Shown here: piece after piece, positions 1 through 7,786 of the stretch | Layout of the letters: the number at the start of each line of letters is the position of its first letter | How positions within the stretch are numbered: the stretch's first letter is position 1 | Assembly: GCA_006247105.1 (NCBI GenBank) | Contig: VDLU01000015.1 | Span: 1-20,033, forward strand | From: Giardia muris | Taxonomy: Eukaryota > Fornicata > Diplomonadida > Hexamitidae | DNA length: 20,033 bases | Direction: 5' to 3' | Notes under the pieces: generated by a model | What the model was told of the DNA's origin: nothing | The model's input: only the letters and a program-made list of their open reading frames with translations | Database searches by the model: none | Program-made: the position numbers and the translations under genes

Positions 1-184
1 GGTGGCCCTCCATCCCTCTCGACCCGTCCCCAAGGATGACCCCATGCAAGTCCCTGCCATCCCCACGACCCCCACGGCCCTCCCACTGCGTGCACAGTCA
101 CGTAACACCGTCGAAAGGGTGCAGGGGGGACGGGAGTCCCATGGGACGAGATGATGGATCGAACCCTCTATTGTCCGGGATTCC

Positions 185-216
185 CCTGGATTTTCATTAG
201 TAAATATTAATCCAGG
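185..216. repeat. AT-rich inverted repeat in spacer (copy 1)
   Basis: An 8-base perfect inverted repeat, CCTGGATT at 185-192 and AATCCAGG at 209-216, encloses a 16-base AT-rich loop containing TAAATATT. It is the only strongly AT-rich site in a spacer that is otherwise very GC-rich, and it is unchanged in all three units. It could be a DNA-unwinding or replication-origin element, a fork barrier, or a terminator upstream of the promoter modules; the sequence does not decide between these. Confidence 0.7.
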
Positions 217-380
217 AGGATCTGGAGACCTGGGGGTTGGGGGGACGAGTCAGACGGATGTGGGAGAGGGCTCCCCGACGTGGTAGAGGGATGGGGGGGA
301 GTGTGTGCAGGCGTGGGGAGGGCTGAGGGAGGAAGGGGGGAGGCCTGAGAGGGGGGGCCACGAGGTGATTCAAGAGGAGT

Positions 381-449
381 CAGGGGGCATGGGGGGCCAT
401 GAGATGGCATGAGAGGGCATGAGGATCCATGGGGGGCATGAGAGGGGCC
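381..449. repeat. Short catgag/ggcatg degenerate repeat, length-variable (copy 1)
   Basis: The tract is built from degenerate units of 10-13 bases around gcatgag and ggatccatg. It is 69 bp here, 70 bp in the second unit and 59 bp in the third, where the internal order of units is also rearranged (two successive gaggatccat copies). This marks it as a slippage or unequal-exchange site within the spacer. No function can be read from it. Confidence 0.65.
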
Positions 450-482
450 AGGGGGATCCACGAGAGGAGTGGGGGGGCTGGG

Positions 483-634
483 GACGCGATGAGAGCGATG
501 AGAGATGACGGGGGACGATAAGAGATGATAAGAGACGATAAGGGACACGAGACACGATAAGGGACGATAATAAGTGATGAGAGGTGATGAGAGACGCGGG
601 AGATGCGAGAGATGCGAGGGACACGGAGACGCGG
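483..634. repeat. Purine-rich GATGAGA/GATAAGA minisatellite (copy 1)
   Basis: About 150 bp are composed of degenerate 8-12-base units such as gatgagag, gacgataaga and gagatgcga, almost entirely purine on the plus strand. The rRNA-sense strand is therefore pyrimidine-rich. Such asymmetric tracts can form triplex DNA or R-loops; this is an inference from composition. The tract is the same length in all three units. Confidence 0.7.
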
Positions 635-1910
635 GCCGCCCGGGGACGCAGACACGCCCAGTCAGTGACCGGTGCCCACAGTGGCCTCGCCCTTCGGGCC
701 GCCCCTTCGGTCCCCCTCTGAGGGGGCCCGTCGCTTCGGCGCCCCTCCGGTCCTAAACTTGAATGAAGGAGAAAGCGGGAAGGGTTCCCTCCCGTCTGGA
801 ATGATGAGCGTCGTCCCGGGCCCCATGGACCCACTACCTCTACTCGTGCCCTCGGGGGCCCGTTCGATCGTCCGTCCGATGACCCGTGGGGGCCTGAAAG
901 TCCCATGCCGTGTCCGATCTTCACCCTCTGAAGGATCCGTGAGGGACCCGATCGATGAAGGGGGCCCGCCCCGTGGGGGAGTCCCCGTCCATGGATATGA
1001 GGCCCGGGCCCCATATGATGACCCGGATCCCCCTGATGACCCGGTCCATGTGGCCCGTATGAGGGGACGTGAAGGCCCCCTGGATCCTGTCCCGTGAGGA
1101 CCGGACGGACCCCCGACCGAAGGAACCCCCATCCGTATGATGGACCACCCCCCCACCCATGAAGGTCCATGGACCTGTGGGGCGTGGATCTGGGTCCCCG
1201 CTCGAGACCCCCAGAGATTCAAGGGGGAGTCGGACCCCACGGGAATCCCCTGTTCGGCCCGGGCCCAGGAGACCCTCTGAAGGCCCCATGTGACCCCGTT
1301 CATGGAGGACTCGAGGGGGACCCCACGGGCTATGGAAGGGGGGAAGATAGTCCCCCATCCCATTCGATGACCCACCCCCGAGGGGACCGTGCCCCCCGAA
1401 GGCCCATCCATATGACCACATGGTCCGATGACCCGGCCCCTCGAAGGAGGGCGGGGGGGTCGGACCCCAGTCCCCGATGGAGCCATGAGTCCCCCCCGTG
1501 TGAGGGCCCACCCCGTGAGGGACCGGGCCCCCCGTCCCCGTTCATCTTGAAGGACTTCAAGGGCCCCATGGACCCAGGGGACCCCCGGGGACACCTCGAA
1601 TGACCCCTGGAGGGAAGGCCCCCGTGAGGACCCATGTGGACTCCCGGGCCAGGGCATGGACCCCCGATCCGTTCCGTGCCCAGGGGGACGGCCGTGGGCC
1701 CACGGGGGACCCCTGTACGACCCCCCGTTCGAGGGACCCGCGGACCCGCCCTCGCCCCTCCGGTCTTTTGATCTCGAGTCCGGATCCAAAATCCACTGTA
1801 ACCGTTCCAAATCTGGTATCCTTCTGTAGGCCCCCGTACCCGGGCCTTCGACCCACGGGGGTCTGATCTCGCTTCAGGTCGATCCGGGCGGGGGACGCCC
1901 CCCCTTGGGG

Positions 1911-2164
1911 CCCTCACCCCCCCTGGTATGACCCTCGGCGCCTCAAGTCTCACCCCTCGGGGATGCCCCCTTACGACCGGGGGCCCTCACCCCCCTGGTC
2001 CCACGACCGGAGGGGAGCCCTTCCCACCCCCCTGGTATGACGGGGGATGCCCTCACCCCCCTTCAGGTCTTCCTCGGGGCGGGGGGCCTCGCTTCCGGCC
2101 CCCCCTTCGGGTCTCACGACCCTCGGGGGGTTGTTCCGGCCCTTCCCTCACCCCCTCAGGTCTT
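1911..2164 (-). repeat. Cluster of five C-run elements just downstream of the LSU 3' end (unit 1)
   Basis: Five degenerate copies of a motif of about 20 bp lie at 1911-1930, 1984-2000, 2021-2040, 2050-2070 and 2145-2164. In the rRNA sense each reads roughly ACC(A or TGA), then GGGGGG, then TGAGGG or TGGGAAGGG. They begin about 10 bases past the estimated LSU 3' end. Repeated short boxes at this place are typical of Pol I terminators (Sal boxes in mammals, Reb1 sites in yeast), so a terminator cluster is plausible, but the motif resembles none that I know. Confidence 0.5.
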
Positions 2165-2171
2165 CGACCCT

Positions 2172-2458
2172 CGGGGGCTCGGGGGGAATGCCAACCCGAA
2201 CCAAACCTCAGGCGGTCGCAAGAAGCTCCACGCCGTACAGTAGGTCGGAGAAAAGGGTCGTCAACCCGGGCGAATCGAGGGGAAGCCCCTCAACCCATGC
2301 GAGTAGGTGGGATGGACACTTAGAGGCGTTCAGTGCTAGTCCCCCGAGCGCGACAGACCGGCACTGTCAAGTCAAACAACCGGGAGATCGGAGGCTCGCG
2401 ACGGGTGTTCCTCTCGTACTGACCCGACGTACTGGACGCATGGAGATGGTCGGTAGGA

Positions 2459-2502
<44 letters not shown>

Positions 2503-2552
2503 CCTTAGACGGGTGAACAATCCGACGCTTCCGCACCGATGCATGCGGACGG

Positions 2553-2596
<44 letters not shown>

Positions 2597-2598
2597 GG

Positions 2599-2642
<44 letters not shown>

Positions 2643-3087
2643 TCACCTCCACGCTCGGATTACCGGAGCGGTTGAAGGATCGTTAGGCCACGCTTTCACG
2701 GCAAGTACCGGGACAGGGGGTACTAGTCAAGTAAGCTTATGCCCTTATGCTCCACGTGAGGTTTCCGACCTCACTGAGCTTACCATAGGACGCCTGCGGT
2801 GTGATCTAGCAGGCGCGCCGCCCCAGCCAAACTCCCCATCCGACCGTGTGCCGATGTAAGTCGGTGAGTGGGATGGTGAACAACGTCAGGGTATCTCATG
2901 GAAGCGGCCTCCCCTGTATGCTGCACCGATGATCCCATCCCCCAGGATCGGATTGGAGTCAAGCTCAAAAGGGTCTTCTTGCCCCGCCGACCAACACCCG
3001 CCCGTTCCCGGGTCTGTAGGTTCACGGAGGCATGACTTGGGACAGTGGGATCCTCGTTGATCCATTCATGCACGTCGGAAATTACCC

Positions 3088-3139
<52 letters not shown>

Positions 3140-4865
3140 AGGGCTTGGATGAACCTCTTCATGGTGACGGTCATGGCACTGGGCAGAAATCACGTCGTGT
3201 ACGCATCCATGACGACTGGCACGACGCTATGTTGTTAGTAGACAGTCGGGATCCCTCGGTCCGTGCCGGTTCTGATCGATCAGAGCCACTCCTTCTCCCG
3301 AGGTTACGGAGCTAGTTTGCCGACTTCCCTGAGTCATGGTCTCTCCCGCCTAGAGGCTGATCACCTTGGAGTCCTGTTGCGGTTGTGGTACGATCAGGAT
3401 GGGGGGGACACAACGGGTTTCATGGATGACCGAAGGGACATGTGATCCATCATGGCCATGCACGACCTGAAGTACTACTGGCCATGGGGGGACTGGGGTA
3501 GGACGGGATGACTCCCACCATGTGCTTCGTTCATGTACCGTTGTGAAAGGATGTCACCAAGACCCCATCATACCACCGGGATGTTAACCGGTCAGCCCTA
3601 TCGTCCTGTGAGGATGACCCCATGGTACGGCGTACACCATCGGACTTAGGATCGTGTCACCCGTATCTGATCGACAGGGATACGGAACCCATCTCCACGT
3701 CAGGCCTCCAGATGGAGTAATGGCTACTACTACCGAGATCAGCAATCATGACTCGATCCACCACGTGTCACCCCATGGCTTCGACTCGATCATGACGACC
3801 TCCTACCCGAGACACATCTCGGTCGGGTTCCGATCGTATGCTTCGGCGTGTTCCATTTTCCGGGCCCCTCGATTCGGCTGGTGGGTTGTTACACACTCCT
3901 TAGAGGCTTCCTACTGTTAAGGCCACCTTCCAGCTGTCACGATCGACGGACACCGTTTGATCGAGCATACACTTCCACACCTTCCCCCGACTGTCGGTTC
4001 ATCCCGTCTTGCCCGTCCTGCTTACCAGGAGAGGCCCACTCGACATCAACACTGTTGAGGGGGCCCACACAAGTTGGCCCCGCTCCACCCTTGTTCATGG
4101 TTCGAGGGGTGGATAAGGAGTGACCTCCCTACTCCCACCGATCGTGGCCTTACCTAGGGCAGCTGTTCATGATGTCGGCTATCCTGGGAGACATTTCGGA
4201 GGTAACCAGCTACCAGGTGGTTCGATGAGTCTTTCGCCCCTACACTCAACTCGACCGAGCGATTTGCACGTCAGCACCGGGATGGGCCTCCACCAGGCTT
4301 TCGTCTGGCTTCACCCTGGTCAAGTGTAGATCACCACCTTTCGGGTCTAGGACCGATCGCTCTGCCCTTGTAAGGGGCCCCTTGAAGTCTTGACTTCCCT
4401 TTGCCACATGACTCGCGATCGGTCCTAACTCCTCGGTCCGTGTTTCGAGACGGGCCCGACCAATCGATCATCGACAGGTCGGGAGTCGCCTCCCGGGTTC
4501 AGGGTCTTTTGACGTGCCTGGGTCGGCATCCTTCTCACCTTTCGTTCGCACTACTTGGTCCTCTATCGGTCTCGGGGCGGTATTTAGCCTTAGAAGGGTA
4601 CCACCTCCTCTTCCCTCTACACTCTCAAGCAGAGGTACTCGTCGTTGGGGTTGTGTCCATCCCTACGGGACTGGCACCCTCCTTGGTGTGGGTTTCAACC
4701 CATCTTCGGGTTTAGGACATCCCCCCAGTCCTCACAACGCTCATCGCTTCGAGGTCGGACTACTCCTGGATCGCTCGCCGCTAATCAAGGAATCCCGGTT
4801 GGTGTCTTCTCCTGGGCGTACTGATATGCTTAAGTTCCACCCGTCATCTTCATCGGAGTGGGGGG
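2172..4865 (-). rRNA. Large subunit (28S-like) rRNA, unit 1
   Basis: This is the main rRNA of the large ribosomal subunit, which forms the peptidyl transferase centre. Near its 5' end the minus strand carries GAACTTAAGCATATCA (4823-4838) followed by the ACCAACCGGGATT helix. Near its 3' end lie the GGGATAACTGGCTT stretch (about 2613-2628), GAGCTGGGTTTAGACCGTCGTGAGACAGGTTAG (about 2465-2498) and the sarcin-ricin loop AGTACGAGAGGAAC at 2407-2420, then CTGAACGCCTCTAAG. At about 2.7 kb it is far shorter than usual eukaryotic 25S-28S genes because the expansion segments are reduced, as known for Giardia. Both termini are estimates: the 5' end is good to about 20 bases and the 3' end to about 40. 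No intron is visible. Confidence 0.93.
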
Positions 4866-4903
4866 GGATCCTCATCTCATTCCCCATCGTTCAACCCCTC
4901 GAA
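4866..4903 (-). other. Internal transcribed spacer 2, unit 1
   Basis: A short segment separates the 3' end of 5.8S from the LSU 5' end. It includes part of a G8 run on the plus strand (4860-4867). Giardia ITS2 is known to be only some tens of bases long, and this fits. Its limits depend on the 5.8S and LSU ends, each uncertain by about 20 bases. Confidence 0.6.
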
Positions 4904-5038
4904 CAACCCAGTTCGTAGATCACCCCACCACCCCGATGATCCATTCGAAGATCGATGTCACGTGCTTGGACCACATCGAGTATCGTCGTCAGCCACGTCC
5001 TTCATCGTCCCCCGAGCCAAGGCATCCACCGGGTCGCG
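4904..5038 (-). rRNA. 5.8S rRNA, unit 1
   Basis: The minus strand reads CGGTGGATGCCTTGGCTC near the 5' end (about 5015-5032), then CGATGAAGGACGTGGC, then ACATCGATCTTCGAA further on. These match the eukaryotic 5.8S landmarks CGGTGGAT..CGGCTC, CGATGAAGAACGCAGC and ACATTGATCATCGACA..TTCGAA, in order. The RNA is about 135 nt, shorter than the usual 155-160 nt, as in other Giardia. A distinct 5.8S flanked by spacers separates this from Microsporidia, which also have short rRNAs but lack a separate 5.8S. Both ends are estimated. Confidence 0.85.
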
Positions 5039-5075
5039 TCATCTCATTGCCTTCATCCTCGTACCTTCCCTCTCG
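5039..5075 (-). other. Internal transcribed spacer 1, unit 1
   Basis: Only about 37 bases lie between the SSU 3' end and the 5.8S 5' end. A 12-base perfect palindrome, gatggatccatc, at 5075-5086 overlaps the SSU end. Very short ITS1 is a known trait of Giardia rDNA. Confidence 0.65.
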
Positions 5076-6507
5076 ATGGATCCATCCGCAGGTTCACCTA
5101 CGGATACCTTGTTACGACTTCTCCTTCCTCCAAGCCTCGCGGTTCGTCCCTGTTCGGTTCATCCCTCCCAGGAGCTCGCCAGAAGACCCAGTCGGTAGGA
5201 GCGACGGGCGGTGTGTACAAGGGGCAGGGACGTATCCGGCGTAGATTGATGACCTACGCCTACTAGACATTCCAGGTTCACGAGGACGTTCCAGTCCACG
5301 ATCCCAACCACGTGGGGGTTTGATCTCATCAAGCTTCACAACTCGACGTGGTTTCATCCCCACAGTGTAGTACGCGTGCAGCCCAGGGCGTCTAAGGGCA
5401 TCACAGACCTGTTATCGCCCCACCTTCCTCCAATTCACCATTGGCGGTCCCATCCAGGTTAGGGTCTCGCTCGTTGTCGCAGTCAAGCAGACGGCTCAAG
5501 CCACGGGCTGTGAACGGCCATGCACCACCACTCGTACGATCACGAAGGTCCTCTCAACCGTCGATCCTCCGTACGTCTGGGCCTGGTAAGGTGTTCGCGT
5601 TGAGTCAAATTGAGCCGCAGACTCCACGTCTGGTGGTACCCCTCCGTCAATGCCTTCAAGTTCCAGCCTTGCGGCCATACTCCCCCCAGAGCCCGTACCC
5701 TGATCGGTTTCCCTTCGATCCTGACGACCTGGCCAGTCTCTCGGTGGCATCGTTTACGCCCGGGAATACGGTGGTGTCTAATCGCCTTCTCGCCCCCGGG
5801 CTTCGTCCTGGTTCGACTGATATGGTCTTGGCAAGTGCCTACGCCTTTGTCTGTCTTGGTCGGATCATCCTATTTCACCCGTCCCCCACCAATACACATG
5901 CCCTTACCCATTCACCTTCATGTCCGTCCCGGGCTTTCTCGTACTCACTCCCGCCTTAAGCGCTCCTCTTTCCTCCCGGCTGGACGTCTCGACTCCGGAC
6001 GTTTTAACTGCAACAGCGCCGTACGACGCCTGCCGAGCTGGAATTACCGCGGCTGCTGGCACCAGACCTTTCCCTCGACTTGTGCTGGGGTCATCTACCC
6101 CCCAGTCTTCCCATTTCATGGGATCCCCCGTTGCTGCCTCACGCCTTCACGCATTGGGCAAGTTCCGCGCCTGCTGCCGTCCTTGGATGTACGGGCCGTC
6201 TCTCAGGCCCGTTCTCCGGAGTCAAACCCTGATCCTCCGCCAGGCATCATCCCCTCCGTAGACCACTACTCTACCGACTAGGTAATACCTCGGAACCTCA
6301 TCCGGGCATTCGCTCCATCGCGTGCTTTCCTTCCCCGCTCTTGAGCACTCGTCTTGGCGCTGGGTTGCCAGCGGTATCCGTCTAGCCTTCACCCCCGGTC
6401 AGACTCGTACCGTTGTACCGAGCCGTCCGCCACTTCATACCTCGTGTCCGCTTGCATGGCTTTTGTCCTTGGGGGTAGCGTAGTACTCCGGCAGGATCAA
6501 CCGGATG
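5076..6507 (-). rRNA. Small subunit (16S-like/18S) rRNA, unit 1
   Basis: This is the small ribosomal subunit RNA that carries the decoding centre. On the minus strand the 5' end reads CCGGTTGATCCTGCCGGAGTAC (about 6482-6503), the eukaryotic SSU start. The universal GTGCCAGCAGCCGCGGTAATTCC is at 6040-6062, GTACACACCGCCCGTCGC at 5201-5218, and the 3' end reads GTAGGTGAACCTGCGGA. At 5644-5663 it has AACTTGAAGGCATTGACGGA, which I recognise as the Giardia form of a universally probed region. The length of about 1432 nt is some 350-400 nt below a typical 18S and fits Giardia. The copy in unit 2 appears identical. Confidence 0.96.
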
Positions 6508-6620
6508 GTCTGTCGATCGGTCGATCCGTCCGTTGTGGGCCGGCCCTTCCGTCCTCTCGTCGTACGATCCACACTCGTCGTCGGGTGGGTCTTCTCGTCC
6601 CGGTCCGGCCTCGTCGTGCC
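6508..6620 (-). other. Candidate 5' external transcribed spacer, unit 1
   Basis: About 113 bp lie between the SSU 5' end and the conserved TATAGGG-type end of module A. On the sense strand it carries a CGACGAG-type motif four times (plus-strand CTCGTCG or CTCGTCC at 6556, 6574, 6594 and 6610), spaced 16-20 bases. If transcription starts at the conserved CTACTATAGGG of module A, this is the whole 5' ETS, which would be unusually short. The start site is inferred. Confidence 0.5.
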
Positions 6621-6745
6621 TTCCCTATAGTAGCCGAAAATCGGCCTCCATCTTTGGGCCACTTATTGAAGGTCTCTAGGTGGGGGTTGTGGTCCTTCTT
6701 CCCCAGCTCACTCCCCTCCCTGCGACGGCACTTCGTTCAGGACCG
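6621..6745 (-). promoter_or_regulatory. Module A: candidate RNA polymerase I gene promoter, unit 1
   Basis: This module lies just upstream of the SSU gene and is repeated twice more upstream (7275-7400 and 7411-7472). In the sense direction its core runs from CACCTAG through TTCAATAAGTGG, AAAGATGGAGGCCGA, a short GCCGATTTTCGGC hairpin and CTACTATAGGGAAGG. Position, strand and repeated conservation suggest a core promoter with the start near TATAGGG. An alternative is a processing or terminator element. The upstream flank is a G/C-run tract. Confidence 0.55.
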
Positions 6746-6749
6746 GGCG

Positions 6750-6784
6750 AGGGGGGGAGGGAGGAAGACCGAGGGGGGAGGGGG
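6750..6784. other. G-run tract (G-quadruplex-prone) next to module A, unit 1
   Basis: On the plus strand G runs of 7, 3, 2, 6 and 5 are separated by one to a few bases, followed by further runs. This meets the usual pattern for intramolecular G-quadruplex formation. It lies directly upstream of module A in the direction of transcription, on the strand complementary to the rRNA sense. The copy in unit 2 is at 14359-14393. Confidence 0.6.
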
Positions 6785-6800
6785 CCGTTCGGAGGGGGCC

Positions 6801-7236
6801 TCCTCCCCGTCCGATTTGGGGGCCTCTCGCCCCTCCCCCCGTTCGATTTGAGGGGGGGCGGGCCCTGGAGCCCTCCTCCCCGTCCGATTTGGGGGCCTCT
6901 CGCCCCTCCCCCCGTTCGATTTGAGGGGGGGCGGGCCCTGGAGCCCTCCTCCCCGTCCGATTTGGGGGCCTCTCGCCCCTCGCCCCGTTCGATTTGAGGG
7001 GGGGCGGGCCCTGGAGCCCTCCTCCCCGTCCGATTTGGGGGCCTCTCGCCCCTCCCCCCGTTCGATTTGAGGGGGGGCGGGCCCTGGAGCCCTCCTCCCC
7101 GTCCGATTTGGGGGCCTCTCGCCCCTCCCCCCGTTCGATTTGAGGGGGGGCGGGCCCTGGAGCCCTCCTCCCCGTCCGATTTGGGGGCCTCTCGCCCCTC
7201 CCCCCGTCCGATTTGAGGGGGGGCGGGCCCTCGGCC
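6801..7236. repeat. 73-bp tandem repeat array in promoter spacer (six copies, unit 1)
   Basis: The landmark ccgatttggggg starts at 6811, 6884, 6957, 7030, 7103 and 7176, an exact 73-bp period with almost no divergence. Each unit has two similar halves, one with cgtccgatttggggg and one with cgttcgatttgaggggg, so it looks like an older repeat of about 36 bp that doubled. The last unit diverges in its second half (ccgtccgatttgagg). The array lies between module A and module B, the place of enhancer repeats in animal rDNA spacers. The enhancer role is inference. Confidence 0.9.
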
Positions 7237-7274
7237 GGCCTCGCCCCTTCGGGCCCCCGGGCCCCGGCCTCCTG

Positions 7275-7400
7275 GCCCCTACAGTAGCGGAAAGTCGGCC
7301 TCCACCTTTCGTCCACTTATTGAGGGTCCCCAGGTGACCCCTCCGATCCTTCTCCTCCCCGCCCCGCGGCAGCACTTCGTCCCCCGTCCCCCGGGGCCCG
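7275..7400 (-). promoter_or_regulatory. Module B: diverged copy of module A, candidate spacer promoter (unit 1)
   Basis: The sequence matches module A across its length, allowing for small indels. Plus-strand landmarks in the same order are tacagtagcggaaagtcggcc, tccacctttcgtccacttattgagggt, caggtg and cggcagcacttcgt, against the A versions tatagtagccgaaaatcggcc, tccatctttgggccacttattgaaggt, taggtg and cgacggcacttcgt. The hairpin core is slightly broken (CCGACTTTCCGC in sense), and TATAGGG is replaced by TGTAGGG. It lies upstream of the 73-bp array and faces the SSU gene. Confidence 0.6.
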
Positions 7401-7410
7401 GCCTTCCTCC

Positions 7411-7472
7411 TTCCCCTATAGTAGCCGAAAGTCGGCCTCCATCTTTCGTGCACTTTCTGCTCGATTTTAGGT
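7411..7472 (-). promoter_or_regulatory. Module C: shorter third copy of the promoter-like core (unit 1)
   Basis: About 60 bp match the core of module A very closely: in sense, CACGAAAGATGGAGGCCGA, GCCGACTTTCGGC and CTACTATAGGGGAAGG. The hairpin and the TATAGGG are intact here, unlike in module B. Similarity fades upstream of GAAAGTGC, where C reads CACCTAAAATCGAGCAGAAAGTG. It begins about 10 bp from module B in the same orientation. Confidence 0.6.
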
Positions 7473-7786
7473 GTAAGTTGGTGTCCGAAGTCGAGTTTCA
7501 AAAAATGGCCCACCAGGCCTCGACCCGTCCCCGGCCCAGGAGCGTCCCGGGAGCCTCCCGACCCCCCAAAGATCGCTCATAGGCCCCCACAAGGCCCTTA
7601 GGTGGCCCCTCCATCCCTCTCGACCCGTCCCCAAGGATGACCCCATGCAAGTCTCCTGCCATCCCCACGACCCCCACGGCCCTCCCACTGCGTGCACAGT
7701 CACGTAACACCGTCGTAAGGGTGCAGGGGGGACGGGAGTCCCATGGGACGAGATGATGGATCGAACCCTCTATTGTCCGGGATTCC

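Larger units (their letters stand above)
1..2171. other. rDNA intergenic spacer, partial (upstream of the window's first unit, LSU 3' side)
   Basis: This is the non-transcribed or 3'-external spacer between the LSU 3' end of unit 1 (at right) and the promoter region of the next unit, which lies left of the window. It is about 70% GC or more over most of its length. From right to left (transcription order) it holds a cluster of C-run elements (1911-2164), a 1.2-kb low-complexity GC-rich segment, a purine-rich minisatellite (483-634), a variable catgag tract (381-449) and an AT-rich inverted repeat (185-216). Open frames cross it on both strands, but they shift frame between the three rDNA units, so I see no gene here. 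The same spacer recurs at 7473-9779 and 15049-17347 with only small indels. Confidence 0.9.

Noticed and set aside
1..200. Telomere-like repeats near the window edge (Giardia rDNA can be subtelomeric)
   Set aside because: No TAGGG-type tandem repeat is present at either end. The window begins and ends inside the rDNA array.
2172..4865. Possible group I intron or mobile element (such as an R2-type insertion) in LSU
   Set aside because: The gene is shorter than usual, the conserved blocks are contiguous, and all three units have the same structure. No insert is seen.
5441..6281. Overlapping open frames of 172 and 223 codons on the plus strand
   Set aside because: They lie antisense within the conserved SSU rRNA gene, so their conservation between units reflects the rRNA.
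6801..7236. Possible CRISPR array
   Set aside because: The whole 73-bp unit repeats with no unique spacers, and the setting is eukaryotic rDNA.
6737..7513. Open frame of 258 codons over the 73-bp array
   Set aside because: The protein is only a translation of the DNA repeat (PPQIER/GREAPKSDG units). Because 73 is not a multiple of three, the frame cycles through all three readings of the repeat.
7519..7632. Repeat of ctcgacccgtcccc at 7519 and 7619
   Set aside because: A 14-base match in C-rich low-complexity DNA with no extension on either side is too weak to call a feature.
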